64,000 nt of DNA from Mantis religiosa (GCA_030765055.1 CM060954.1:110305813-110369812), one strand, 5' to 3'; positions 11,783-23,176 are shown, counted from the first letter of the stretch. A program made the numbers and translations. Notes: generated from the sequence alone by a model not told the origin.

Positions 11783-11945
11783 GGCTGGCGCTGTAGCTCA
11801 GTCGGTAGAGCACCTGCCTGTCGTGCTAGAGATCCCGGGATAGATTCCCAGCGGTGGGTGTGGGGACTTTTCTCCGTCCAAAATAATTCATCTTACCCAG
11901 AGTCTGGAAGTATGAATGACAGTGTGAATGTGTGCGTGATGTAAT
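11783..11945 (+). repeat. tRNA-derived SINE head and body
   Basis: GGCGCTGTAGCTCAGTCGGT starts a tRNA-like head with a good A box (TAGCTCAGTCGGTAGAGC). A degenerate B box (GGATAGATTCC) follows, then a GT-rich body (TTTTCTCCGTCC near 11868) and no clear tail. The body motif resembles the end of the GC-rich block at 27.4 kb. It is not a functional tRNA, because the acceptor arms do not pair. Confidence 0.6.
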
Positions 11946-13918
11946 GATTAAAATCAACCAAACAAGAGTTAACATATTCCGTATGTTCTAAAGGAGAACG
12001 GCCGCCGATATGACCATTACAGTTAAAGGCGTTAAATGGAGGGGGAACAAACCGGAGATCATAAAAACTTTGTTACTGCTTATTTATTTTATTAGTCATT
12101 TTCGAAATATTGTTTTTTTATCTTCACACTGTCTTAAATGCGTCATCCAAAGGATAAGTTGGCGATTATTTTTGCTTTCAACCCTCAAGATCTATTTCAA
12201 GTTCTTTTAATGTTTACCATGTGTTTTATTTATCTAAACAGACGTTGCTTAATTTTAAATCCTTCCTACTAAAGTATCGTAAGAGGAACTGACAACGTTA
12301 AATTAAGTGTCGCTTTTCCTCGCCTATTTCATCAACATTTAATTTACAGGCAAAATATTTCGAATGGAAAATTCCGAAAAGAGAAAACATGAAGTATGTG
12401 TCTAGACTTCTTCGTTACAATGTGCTGCGTAGTTTGATTTTAAGGTTTGAAAAATCGCAGAAAGGTAGAGTTTTTTGATTATTTAAGCAACTGAAAAAGA
12501 AAGTGAGAAATCTCTGTGCATTTCCTCGAGTTATTTTCTCAGTGTTTTGAGACTTTCAAATGAAACAAATTGATATCGTGTTCTTTGCGAGTCTTCAAAA
12601 TGAAATGTGTGATACAAGTGCCGGTCAGTTTCAGATTAGAGGTATTGATTTTTTAACGTTCGGATGTGTAATTCTACACATTATTATAATTAACTAAAAA
12701 GAACAAAATAAATTTGAGGAAGTGTATTGAATGTTCAACACTGGACGAACAAATGAGGTTGATAAAACGCAAGCCTGATGTCAGTCACTTGTCACACGGT
12801 TTGAATAATCAAATGAACAATAAAACACTAAAAGACAGATGTGCAACCCGTGATAAATTGCATAATTACTTCCTAAACACTTCACATTCTCTTCTTGTCC
12901 GAAGTTTTTGGTGGTCGCTACACCACAGAAATTCTAATGCTCGTGGACAAATGTATTTCTGTACAGGAATGAGCAAGCTACGGTTTTGCGAATTAAATTC
13001 TTAAATAAACTTTTTTCTGTATATGTTAAATGGAAACAGTAGTTACTTCTTGTATATAATCTTCTATGACCTCAATTCTGAGGTGACTGCAACGACATTC
13101 ATGTGTTGCCCTAAGCAACCCGCTGCAGTTGATGGTGACCTTTTAGATAATAGGAGTAATATAAAATAACGGAGAGAAGTGTTATATTAATTTTCTGACC
13201 GTGTTAACTAAATCTAGTTGTTTGTTTAACAAGTTATGTATATCTTGTTTTTCAAAAAATTCAAAATCAGTGGTTTATCAAAGCTTGGAACATGGTTTTC
13301 AATAGATATCAGGTACCTTTTACTCGTGTCTTCAACCATAGGTACTGTTATACATTGTATTAGTATTACATAGAGCTAGTCACCAAATCCACTAATTGTT
13401 GGTCCAACAGAGAGGTTTTACCCAGATAAATCAAATTTGGGACAATTTCTAGAACTAGTGTCTCTAACTTCACGTAATTTAATCACTCTTGCGTCGATGT
13501 AGTTGGGAGATTCTGCTTTATCTTTAGGTCCTGTGCAGCAGCTGGGTAACAAATACTACTTCGTGTAGCACATTTATGTAGCACGCCAATACTACGTACC
13601 TTTCTGAAACGTATAACTAATATCCGTTATTTATAAATTTCTCTCACTTCAAAAAAACATCCTCTGTGCAATCATTGACTTTCTCTTACATTTCGAAGCT
13701 TCCCCGAATGCTTCTCATCTGGTGGAAAGAAATCCTGAATTCAATTCCCTGGGCCTCCATTCCCAGAGGGTTGTATGCCAACTTCCCTACAATGAGTTCC
13801 GTTATGGAGTAGGCTGAGTGTTACAGTGCCAAATGAAATTTTCGAGTTACCTTAAAACAAAAATTGTTAGCTGAATTCCTCTTTGTGTATTGCTAAAGAT
13901 CATGAGAAATCTACGTAG
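11946..13918. other. No gene recognised
   Basis: A 96-codon open frame at 12714-13004 shows no family motif and is probably chance. The remainder is AT-rich and featureless. Confidence 0.3.
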
Positions 13919-14937
13919 TACGTCCAGAAAGTAAGTTCTGTTTGGTCATAAAATTTAATTGAGTACAGTTACAGAAAAATTATTTGTTGCCAAAAAAATG
14001 CTACAACTCTTGAACTACTTTTCCAAACAACTGCCGAAATTTTGCAAGCATCTCTCATAGCGAGGCATAAGCTTTTGTATACTTTCTTCACAGAAGCTTG
14101 CCCCTTGTATCTTCAACCAATTGGAAAGATTCTCTTTCAGATCATCGTCATTGTAGAAGTGTTGACCGCCAAGAAAAGATTTGAGATGCAAAACAGATGA
14201 CAGTCACTAGGAGCGAGGTCAGGACTGTACGGGTGGTGGTCAAACATATCCCAGCCAAATCCCTGTAGGATGTTTTTCGTCGCATTTGCAGTGTGTGGTC
14301 GTGCGTTGTCGTGAAGAAACACAACATCTTTTGACAACATTCCTCGGCGCTTATTCTGTATTGCGTGGCACAATTTCCTAAGTGTCTCGCAATAAACATC
14401 TGCTTTTATTGTTTGACCACGCGGTAAGAAATCAATGAGTAAGATGCCTTTCCTGTCCCAAAATCCTGCGCACATCATTTTTCGAGGTGTCAAGATTTGT
14501 TTCGGCTTAACCTTTGCTGGGGATGAGATGGACCTCCATTCCATTGATTGACGCTTACTTTCAGGGTTGTCGTAAGAAACCCAAGTTTCATCTCCTGTGA
14601 CTAGCTGTGTCAGAAGTACTTCGCCACCTTCATCATAAAGGGTCAAAAACTGAAGTGCAATACCCATCCATTTTGTTTTGAGTTGCTCAGTAAAAATCTT
14701 TGGCAACCAACGTGAGCAAAGTTTACGAAATTTCAGTTTTTCGGTAACAATTTCATGAACTAGTTGCTCGTGAGATTTGGAGAAATTCCATAATGAGAAT
14801 ACTTATTGTAAACTTGTGGTTTTCCTGGATCTTGTCATCAATGGCGTGAACCAGTTCTTCCGTACCCAAAGATGGACGCCCACTTCGTTCTTCATTGTGC
14901 ACTTCACTACGTCCTTCATTGAACTGTCGGACCCATC

Positions 14938-14940
<3 letters not shown>

Positions 14941-15012
<72 letters not shown>
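14941..15012. repeat. (GT)n microsatellite, 36 units
   Basis: Pure GT repeats lie directly between the left target duplication and the 3-prime end of the antisense SINE. The array is therefore the tail of that SINE insertion. Confidence 0.95.
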
Positions 15013-15015
<3 letters not shown>

Positions 15016-15266
15016 TTAAGTCCTCCAACATTTAGTCATATCGGATGATGAATGAAATGGGTGAAACGATGCTCAATGCGTCCGGGGTTCATGGAGCTTA
15101 GAGCGACATTCGTCTTTCAGGATAAGGGAAAACCCCGGACCAAACTTATCCAGGTAACCCATCCTGACCGAGATTCGAACTCGGGTCAGAACAGCTCGAA
15201 CAGAAGTCCGAAGGGACCTCTTGAACGTGAGGCAGACATGCTACCATCTACGCTACCGAGGTGGGC
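15013..15266 (-). mobile_element. SINE family S inserted in a mariner
   Basis: Antisense copy: the 3-prime body is at the left (AATTTAAGTCCTCCAACA) and the tRNA-like head at the right (GCTACCGAGG near 15252-15261). It is flanked by the 9-base duplication ACCCATCTT. Compared with other S copies it has about 30 extra bases inside the T-arm region (near 15184-15215), looking like a partial internal duplication. The tail is the GT array. Confidence 0.9.
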
Positions 15267-15550
15267 AACCCATCTTCTCACCGTTATATCACTCATCGCA
15301 TTTTTCCGTAAACATCGCAAATTTGCCGAAAATTTTCAATTGGTTTCACTTTCCTAGCATTCAGAAAACGAATCACAGATCTGATTTCACAAGCGGTGGG
15401 ATTTTCAATCAACACCGACATTGTAAACAAGCACAACAAAGCGTACGAGGCTGACAGCAATCTAACAATGGCACACGTTTCTTCTTGATACAGAGCGTCT
15501 ACTGCGAATGTGCGGAACTGCGATCGCAGCGCTGCAGTGGAGATGTATAA

Positions 15551-16700
15551 TAATAAAATATACTAATGGAGGAGGCGATCTTAAATCTTTCAAATTGTAT
15601 TACATTGACAATAGGTTCCATCTTAAATCTAAAAGCACAAAATGTTAGTTTCCAATCATCATATATGTTACTTGGGTTTTCGTTCAGTTTTAAATGATCT
15701 GAGAAGGTTCATTAAAACAGAGAACATAAAGTTTTGTTAGTTAAACTGAAATTATCCTCTGTCTCCTCATCTGCAGCTCCCACAAATATCTACTGAAAAG
15801 AACTTTAGGTTACCACCTTACACAAACACAAGTTGTAATGCCCACTTGTTGAGTTGAGGTTATCCATTCTACCAGCTCGGCTAACCTACCTTCTTCTTCC
15901 AAGCCGCAAGAACACCAACTTTGGTAGAAGTTCTTGCTGGGAAACTTAATCTTATTAGCCGACATTATTAAATGTGAGCAAATAAACGCTGCCGTTCCCC
16001 AGCTCTGGTTCATTTGAAAAGACAACTTTTGACTGACCTAATGAGTAAGCTTCAGTTTCAGTCAACACCTTGTGATACTATGCATGCCAGAGTTTAACAC
16101 AGATTTTTCATTTGTGATATACAAAAACACTAATCTGTAATTCAAATTCCTTCAGGGGTGTGCAAGGAGAACACAAGAGCTCTAAAGTTTTTATAGTACT
16201 TGGTGCACCTGAAAGAAATTAGTATACACAAATTTCTTCTGTTTAAAGCAATCTTATATGGAGAGTGTTCAGTGGACTGAACGCAGTTTTCTTGAGGGAG
16301 GAGAAAGGGAGGCAAATGTGCCCTCGACTCATCGAACTAACCAGAGCTCCAGTTGGGGCGCAGGTAGAACGCCGTAGAATTTTTCTCCTCCTGACTTGGC
16401 TTCATCTATCACAAGTTGCAGCTAGAGCAAACTCAGAGCTGTTCTATCATTCCAGTGAGTTCTTGCTGCCTGCGTGATAAAGGGGGCGCTAGGTTCATCA
16501 CGTTAGCGTGCGACTGGAAGAGAGAAAAGACTAGAATGCATTAAGGGATGCCTGTAAGATATGAACAAGTTAAACTTAGTACTTCTTCCCTCTCCACTTT
16601 TTGTAACACAGAAAAGGTCTCACACGCAATCACTTACTAAATGACTCGAGAGAACACTTCTTATATTGCCGCTAGAAATTTGCGCAGAGCTGTCTCAGAT
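15551..16700. other. No gene recognised
   Basis: No supported gene. A GC-richer stretch at 16270-16470 holds short open frames without family motifs. Confidence 0.3.
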
Positions 16701-16734
16701 TGTTCTAGAAGGTGCGAAGTGGGAAGCGTCCAGA

Positions 16735-16890
16735 GGATTCTATTATACTCCACCAACAGAGAGTAAGTCCCTGTGAGGAATGTGGCAGCTTTACACTGTG
16801 TGACAAGGACAGCGAATATGTGACGGAGAATGCATGCTACACAAGCAGTAAAGTCATTCAAAAAACATGCGCCCTACTGACGTATGAAAC
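16735..16890 (+). repeat. Left inverted arm of DDE transposon
   Basis: Matches the reverse complement of about 19000-19145 over roughly 100-150 bases with moderate divergence. The best block is ACAAGGACAGCGAATATGTG. It lies just beyond the 3-prime end of the transposase relic. Confidence 0.7.
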
Positions 16891-16939
16891 TTTCCCTGCG
16901 GGTAACCAAAATAGTAATATAATGTAAATAAGAATTACC

Positions 16940-18526
16940 TTACAAAGGTTGAGCAGGTTCATAATCAGAAAGGTGTTCCTCAGGTTCACTGGTGTCACTG
17001 CTGGAAGAAATATCATTATTTGGGCTCTCGATGATAATAGCGCCGATGGCATCTGAAACGGTTCCATCACTGTTTCAGGACTCCGGTTCAGTTTTCTCAA
17101 CATGGTTGCAGAAGCCCTCCAAATCTTCTATTGTTACTGCTGCGATGCTTTGCACTGCTAATTGTTTAAGTCGCGACAGTGACATATCGCCCGACACATT
17201 ATGTTCCCGAACGTAACTTTTTACTTTAGACCATGAGTACTCGATAGCATTTAAGTCACATATGTAAGGCGGCAATCTGACAACAGTATGACCGTGTGCT
17301 TTTGATAGTTCATCTATCTTAAAGATCTTCTCTCTAGGCTTATTTACACATATGAGGTCATACAGTTCGTCTTTTCTCATTGCACGTTGCACATGATGTC
17401 GCGTTAACCACGAAACCATTTCGGACTTCAATGTATATTGAGATGGAGGTTTGTCAAGTTGCACATTGTGGCATGGGGCATTGTCAAGTACTCTTACTGC
17501 CATTGGTGGCAAAGAATTTAAAAGTTTATTTGTGACCCACTTTTCGAAATTTGCACTATTCATTTGCCCCACTGGCGGCCCTACCAAGGTTATTTGGTAG
17601 CTGGTTCATCAAGGACCGGCGCGTAAGTGGCGTATCCACTTCCGTCCTGTCTGCCGTGTGCAGGCGGGGTGGCAACTTATAAAATAGGTGCTGTCCTATG
17701 GTAAATATACCCGAGAGGCCCGGGTTCAGGCCCTACGGGGCCAGGACTAATGGGAAGTAGATCCTCGCATTTATTCATTTGTCCATGATAATCTCCCACT
17801 GCAGACCAAGCTTTATAAATCTATTCCGCATTTCTTAAAACTCCAGAACGAGAGCCAACGGTCACAATTATCCGTCTCTTGCCTGAATTTATATTTGTAC
17901 AAACACCAAAAACGTCGTCATTCTGCCAACATTTTCGAAAAGTGAGATTGCTGTCTACCAACGTTTCATCCAAGTAAAATATACTTTTTCCTTCGCTGCG
18001 AAGTCATTTGAAGTTTCTCAAATTACTCTGTGCGCCAACGTAAGATGTCAGGTCTCTCCAAAAGAAGCTTATACTTACTTCTACATTGTCTCCAATTAAA
18101 TATCATATGCAGCAGCCTGCAAAGGGTCTCGGTGGACCACGGAAAGTGAATTTTTTGCCGTAATGCTAATAGTAACTTCGGACAGGTCGGTACTATTTTT
18201 CGAACAGTGTAAATCTCCTGCACAGATTTACACACATATCGAAATCATCAACATTTACCTTCTGCTCACATGACCTCGGTCGGTGTTTCCCCGGCGTATG
18301 GAGAGGCGACGAAGAGCCGGCTTCTTCTGTCTTTAGTTTGACGCCTAATTGTTTTTATTAATGTCTTGGACACTCCGGTATAATGAGCTGCTCTTTCTGT
18401 AGCACGAGCAAGAGGAATAGCTATCTGTTTAGATTTCGATTCGTCATCACAAACTTTAAGGACATTTGCAATTATTTTCCGATCCTCGCTATGAACTGTT
18501 TTTCCTTTCTTTCGCACATTAGACAT
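16940..18526 (-). pseudogene. DDE transposase pseudogene with long D-to-E spacing
   Basis: Start at MSNVRKKGK (ATG 18526, or an upstream in-frame ATG at 18574). An N-terminal helix-turn-helix region contains RKIIANVLKVCDDESKSKQ and YTGVSKTLIKTIRRQTKD. Catalytic regions are YLDETLVDSNLTF (first Asp, near 17960), VRVLDNAPCHN (second Asp) and PYICDLNAIEYSWSKVK (Glu). About 78 residues separate the second Asp from the Glu, far more than the roughly 34-41 of Tc1 and mariner. After a TGA replacing a likely Trp codon, an acidic Ser/Glu-rich tail continues to TAA at 16940-16942. Frame changes between 18235 and 17990, further nonsense codons and the SINE insertion make it dead. It resembles IS630/Tc1-like DDE proteins found in many copies in insects. 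Confidence 0.85.
17570..17771 (-). mobile_element. SINE family R, 5-prime-truncated, with 13-bp duplication
   Basis: Flanked by TATTCATTTGCCC (17557-17569) and TATTCATTTGTCC (17772-17784), a 13-base target duplication with one difference. Its complement starts inside the tRNA-like head (CCCATTAGTCCTGG), runs through CCCGGGCCTCT and ends after ACGGAAGTGGATACGCCACT. The same blocks occur in order at 26.86-27.05 kb. It splits the transposase between the first and second catalytic regions. Confidence 0.88.
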
Positions 18527-18645
18527 GCCGTTTACGTACGTTTGCAAACACAGGATCACACGATGTACACGCAAAGAATTCTAGAAGTATACTGAAACCA
18601 AGAAGGCATTACATATTTACAAAAGGAGAAATCGTCAGATGTTGA

Positions 18646-18650
<5 letters not shown>

Positions 18651-18696
<46 letters not shown>

Positions 18697-18980
18697 AATG
18701 GGCTGTAAGTGAAATGGCCAGAGTGCCATGAACATGCCATAAATACGCCAAGGCAGGTTGGTGGAACCGTCTCCAACCCCCCTCCATCTCACCCATCGGA
18801 GCTTTTCTTAACTGTGGTGAACTGTATACTCCTCCACAGGAGAGTAAGTCTCCGAGGGATGAGACGCAGGAGGGTTGGAGAAGGTTTCCACACCCTCCCT
18901 GGACACGTTTATGACACCCCATGTCAGTACAGTTACAGACCATTCAAAAACATTCTGACGGCCTCCACTTTTGTGAATGA
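18651..18980 (-). mobile_element. Poly(A)-tailed retroposed segment
   Basis: A 45-base T run (18651-18695) begins an antisense segment that is GC-richer than its surroundings. It lies between the transposase start and the right inverted arm, so it is probably a retroposon insertion. It has no recognisable tRNA head, no coding motif and no duplication that I could define. A rearranged piece of the host transposon cannot be excluded. Confidence 0.5.
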
Positions 18981-18999
18981 ATTTTATCGGCTTTAGTTA

Positions 19000-19145
19000 C
19001 AGAGTGAATAGGGCACATGTTTTTCTAGCGGTTCTACTCCTTGTGTAGAATGCGTTCTCTGCCACATACATTCGCTGTCCTTGTCCCATTGTGTAAGCCA
19101 GCAGATACCTTACAGGAACCTTTTTTGCGTGCTGCACTATAGTTT
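19000..19145 (-). repeat. Right inverted arm of DDE transposon
   Basis: The reverse complement aligns with 16735-16890; the strongest block complements to GGACAAGGACAGCGAATG. Together the two arms delimit the transposon. Confidence 0.7.
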
Positions 19146-19200
19146 TCTATTCCGCTCTTGAGGTTTCTCAGGCCGAGAGGTCTACTGCATCTGCTTCTCC

Positions 19201-20816
19201 ATGTCTGTTCCACTGGCCAACGTGACCTCCCAACATGGCCATAATAGCTGCGTCACAACAAGTGAACGAAATATATGACAATGCAAAAACCATTCATGTA
19301 ATTAAAATGTAATATTTCATTTTATATAATTTAATTTCCCAGTAAATTTTTTTCCTGTAGTAATAATGCCTTCCATTAACCTTGCAGCGAAGTTATCAAT
19401 CTTTATACACAATAAACTTAAGTCCAGAATATCATAATATGATATATTATTGGATAATAATCACTGGTTCTCAAGCACACATTAAAATGATATTTATATT
19501 TATAAATTGATTTTCATATGTCTGTGAAATGGGCTCATCCAACTAAAATGCAGGACTACGCTGAGATTCTTTTCTGAGCTGTGATTTCATTTTGTATGTG
19601 TGTATCTATGTGTGTAAAAAGTTTAATTTCAAAGACGAGAAGATGGATGAAAACCAAACTTCGTATTTCACTTGAATATATTTCAATAACGAAACACAAA
19701 CATCTCTCACTCCAAGCTAAATGTTACGTAGAAGATATATTTGTATCTCTTCACAAGAAGCTTCTGATTAAAATATTATGTGATATTTTAATTTGAGATA
19801 CTGACATAAAACTGTTAATATTCAGAATTGCTGTATAGAGGTTAGGTTGACATTTTGTAACTTTTGTATTTTTGAAACCCTAGGAGATAACTTAAAGATA
19901 TATAATAGGAAAATTCAGATTTCATTAAACTATACACATGGCATTTATGATTTCAGAAACATTTGTTTTCATTAGTTTGTATGTTCCAGTATTTCAATTC
20001 GTTTACATATGTCTTGAAGAAGGATATATCACCATTCTTTTGTTCACCGTGAGGTCATTGAAGTTGTATTTAGTATCCAAACCCAGCTTACGGTATATAT
20101 AGAGCAGAATAAAAGGAAATTAAAGCAGAGAGATCCCTTCTTGTGTTTTTGTTTCGCACTATCCTAAAGCGAAAATCCCTGCAGAGGTGCTTTTACATGC
20201 ACTAAATCACCCATTAAAGAGCTGCCGCCGTAAATCTTTGATTGCACTATCTAGCACAAAGATGAGAAACTTAAGTTAGGTTGATAGCCGTTTGAGCAGT
20301 AAGCGTGGAGATCCCGAAAAACACAGAATTGCAAGTGTTTCAGTCCAAAACTATTAAAAGAGTTTACTGGAGTTGAGTCTAAATGAAATACTATAAAGAC
20401 GGAATTTCGTTTACATATACTAGAAGATTGCTTTTGATGCGCCTGAACAGTGGAGTTCTTTGCTTTAAAAAAGAAATTAATTTCAAAATTGCAATGTCTG
20501 ATGTCAACAGTGCCATAGCTTTTAGACAATTTCTGTTAATGTTACATGCAAGACTTTAAGCTAATTTATTAAGATTACACTGGACAACAAAAAATATTTT
20601 TTTAATGTTTCGAGCACTTCATGAGGCAATTCATACTAATTTTGGGTTGAGAAAAACAATTATACAATGAAAAAATTTTATTAGCTCTGGTTTCTATGAT
20701 ATACACAAGGTGAAATATTAACGGATTGAGAGAAAAGGATACATTTTAATTATATACATGCTAATAATAATGAAAGTGCATTTGATATTTTTAACTGAAG
20801 AGAATCATGTGGTGGC
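19201..20816. other. No gene recognised
   Basis: AT-rich DNA with short open frames only and no domain motif. Confidence 0.3.
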
Positions 20817-21314
20817 CTATTGACTTCGTCGTCTTTTAGTTTGCCTCCTGTGATGGAGTTCCACAGAATCCCTATACAAAGACCAACAGTAATCCGCAAG
20901 TATTACATCATTCCAACGACCCTGATACCTTTGTTCCATAACAGGAATGTCCTGCTGGAATCTCTCCCCGTGTTCATTACTAACAGCTTCACAACTAGGA
21001 GGGAAAAAGTCTAGGTGGGAGTGGAGAAAATGGATATTAATGGTCATGTTGCATCCAGGGTTACGGTATTTTTGTAGGAGCACTGTCACCAAATGCTAGT
21101 AGTTGTCGTCTCGTTTGTTTCCTAAAAGTCCATGAACAGCATCCTTGAAGGCTTCCCAAGCCTCCTTTACTTTCCCCTCCAAAACTTGGTCAAATGCAGG
21201 ATGCTTTACAAGTTCTCTTATTTGTGGTCCGACAAAAATGCCTTCCTTAAATTTGGCGTCACTTAATTTCCAAGATTTCTCTCTGATTGTTTTGTTATTT
21301 GACAGGTGTGCCAA
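20817..21314 (-). pseudogene. C-terminal fragment of a multicopy arthropod ORF
   Basis: One frame interrupted by a single TAG (21096-21098). It reads LSDAKFKEGIFVGPQIREL and AWEAFKDAVHGLLGNKRD, then after the stop HSHLDFFPPSCEAVSNEHGE and RFQQDIPVMEQRYQGRWND, ending in a basic tail QTKRRRSQ. From general knowledge, closely similar ORFs with GPQIR, LHSHL.FF and SDEHGERFHQDI motifs occur in very many copies in insect and spider genomes, where they are annotated as hypothetical proteins. That copy number suggests a transposable origin. The function is unknown to me. The upstream two thirds of the protein are not present here. Confidence 0.75.
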
Positions 21315-21519
21315 CTCCCAAAATATTCCCCCAAATATAAAATCTTCACTCTAAAATAATTAAATGTCACTTTATCTATATAACAAGAGCTAATCTATCA
21401 TTTTTATTGTGATTTTTGAATTCATCAGATGGAAATACATGTAAATTCACTATTTCTAAGCCCGAAACATTTTCATTGTTGCCCAGTGTTATTAATTCAA
21501 AATGCGTTTTGTTTAGAGA

Positions 21520-21780
21520 TTTTAAGTCGCGGGTAGCACTGGAGTTTCGTGAGGAAATTTATGAACTACACTACGTGCGGACCCTGGTCAAGAAAGCCAA
21601 CTTTCCGGCTGGGGATGCCGAGATGTTGACCACATCTCCTACCCGTATCGGTTGAATGATCGCCCAACTCAACCTTGCTTATGTATCAGTGAACGTATGT
21701 GGCAGACGGTGAGTTTGGCAGGCTCAGACCCACTTTGGGCCATTACGTCATGGGTTACGTTTCTTCCCCGTATGTCATAA
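21520..21780 (+). repeat. SINE family U body
   Basis: The block TTTCCGGCTGGGGATGCC and the following GACCACATCTCC and CCCGTATCGGTTG match the copy at 33.42-33.48 kb. No clear tRNA-like head is left, so this copy is degraded or 5-prime truncated. Confidence 0.65.
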
Positions 21781-22267
21781 GGACCAGTTTAATTCTATTT
21801 AAAATTCGATGTCAAGATATCAGTGAAAATATATCTTTTTGAACACCCCTGAATAGAAAAATTGTTTATAAAAGGGCCCGTATATATAGGTGTAGTACTA
21901 GAATGAGAAGGGGCAACAGTACAACTATACAACGAAAACTGAAATAAATAAATAAAACCAAAGCCTTAAAAATCTCTTTTCTCTTAAATTTGATTTCCAA
22001 AAGTTCCTATAAAAACTTTGATTGAAACCTCATTTGTATTACAAACTGCATAGAGTGATTTTTTCCCCCCAAAAAGCTTCTGAAATTCCTTTTATGTCGT
22101 TAATTTCCTTGTAGATAGATACAACAGGGAACCGTAATAGATAGTTTTCTACTCCGTGTGCTTCAAATTCAAGCCGTCCAACTTCATATCTTAATCGGGT
22201 CTGTTGCCTGCATAAGTATGGAGCTTTCCCTGATCCCATACCGACATGTTTTCGCTATGAAAAATTG
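21781..22267. other. No gene recognised
   Basis: AT-rich with no supported feature. Confidence 0.3.
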
Positions 22268-22389
22268 AAGCTTTTTTTCATTTCTCCAAAAGCTCATGTA
22301 CATGTATCATTTATGTCTGTCCAGAAGCTTTTTCTTCATTTCTCCAAAAAATCATGTACATATATCTTTTATGTCTGTCCAGGAGCTTT
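22268..22389 (+). repeat. Two-copy tandem repeat, period about 57 bp
   Basis: Units begin GAAGCTTTTT at 22268 and at 22324, each ending in TTTATGTCTGTCC or TTTTATGTCTGTCC, and a third start (GGAGCTTT) is seen at 22382. The two units differ at only a few positions, indicating a recent local duplication. Confidence 0.85.
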
Positions 22390-23164
22390 AACATCTGCGT
22401 ATTTAAATCGACTGCCATTGTCCCATTAATCCGAAATGTTCGGACACAGTTTCATAAGAAAATAATGAGAAATATTTGGGAAATAAATCTAAAATTCTGT
22501 AAAATTACACTTCTGTCTTGACTATTTTAACTTTAAAATTTGTTTGCGATGGATGAACTTTCACTATTTTCTCACATTTCTTTCCTCCATTACTGTATCA
22601 TCACATAGTTCATTTTAATAAACTGCATATATAAGTAGAATTCAAATATCAATACAAGCCCTGCGACGGGTATCATGTACATACTTGCAAAAAGAGAGAA
22701 AAATCAGTTGTAGAATACTGCATGAAAAATGTCAAATGCTGTATATCATGCATAATTTTTGCGCATTTTATCTATTAATAAATATAAAATACATAAACCT
22801 TGGATTCGGATAGACTTTGTATCTCACAATTCGTTTTGAACAACCACAGAAGACACAATAAATTGTTTCGACTAGCACTAACACAACGCTGAAGAAATAT
22901 GTGGGAAAAATCATACATATTTGGATACAAAGCCCCATAGGACTATGTGCAACCGTAATATGCAATGCTCTTTTTCCCTGAACCACTGCGGGATACTAAG
23001 TCTTTATTTCAAATATAGACCTTCTAGATCTTTAGGTACCCCTTTAAAGCATATTTTTCATATTTTTGAAGAAATCTGGATGCGGCTAAAGTGCACTTCT
23101 TGTGCACTACACTACAAAATAGTGTAGCAACACCGATATACAGGGAATTCCTGTTTGTCTACTT
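22390..23164. other. No gene recognised
   Basis: AT-rich. Short open frames carry no motif. Confidence 0.3.
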
Positions 23165-23176
23165 GGTAAGGAGAGA

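Larger units (their letters stand above)
14015..15421 (-). pseudogene. Mariner transposase pseudogene (D34D)
   Basis: The start ATG is at 15421 and the stop TAG at 14015-14017. The N-terminal DNA-binding region reads EIRSVIRFLNARK and, after a one-base frameshift, SDITVRRWVRQFNEGRSEVH. The SINE interrupts at the TVRRWV/RWVRQF region. The catalytic part has LVTGDETWVSY (first Asp), FLHDNARPHTA (second) and HHPYSPDLAPSD (third); 34 residues separate the last two aspartates, the mariner signature. After SPDLAPSDCHLF the frame shifts and the C-terminus continues as FLGGQHFYNDDDLKENL to CLQNFGSCLEK. At least three frameshifts plus the insertion make it inactive, although all three catalytic residues survive. 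Confidence 0.92.
13921..15550 (-). mobile_element. Mariner transposon carrying a SINE insertion
   Basis: The left end is CGTCCAGAAAGTAAGTTCTG, preceded by TA at 13919-13920, as expected for a mariner terminus. The transposase relic follows on the minus strand. The matching inverted repeat was not found beyond 15421, so the transposase-proximal end seems lost, probably by about 15550. A SINE with a GT tail interrupts the coding region between two copies of ACCCATCTT (14931-14939 and 15268-15276). Confidence 0.85.
16700..19200 (-). mobile_element. DDE DNA transposon with inverted end arms
   Basis: The region between about 16735 and 19145 has a transposase relic on the minus strand, flanked by sequences that match each other in inverted orientation. 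The shared core is GACAAGGACAGCGAAT followed by an AGAAnGCATnCTACACAAG-like block and a CATGyGCCCTA block, at about 16800-16880 and, complemented, at about 19090-19005. This pairing identifies the two ends. Exact termini and target duplication were not resolved. The element has been interrupted by a SINE (17570-17771) and a poly(A)-tailed segment (18651-18980). Confidence 0.75.
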
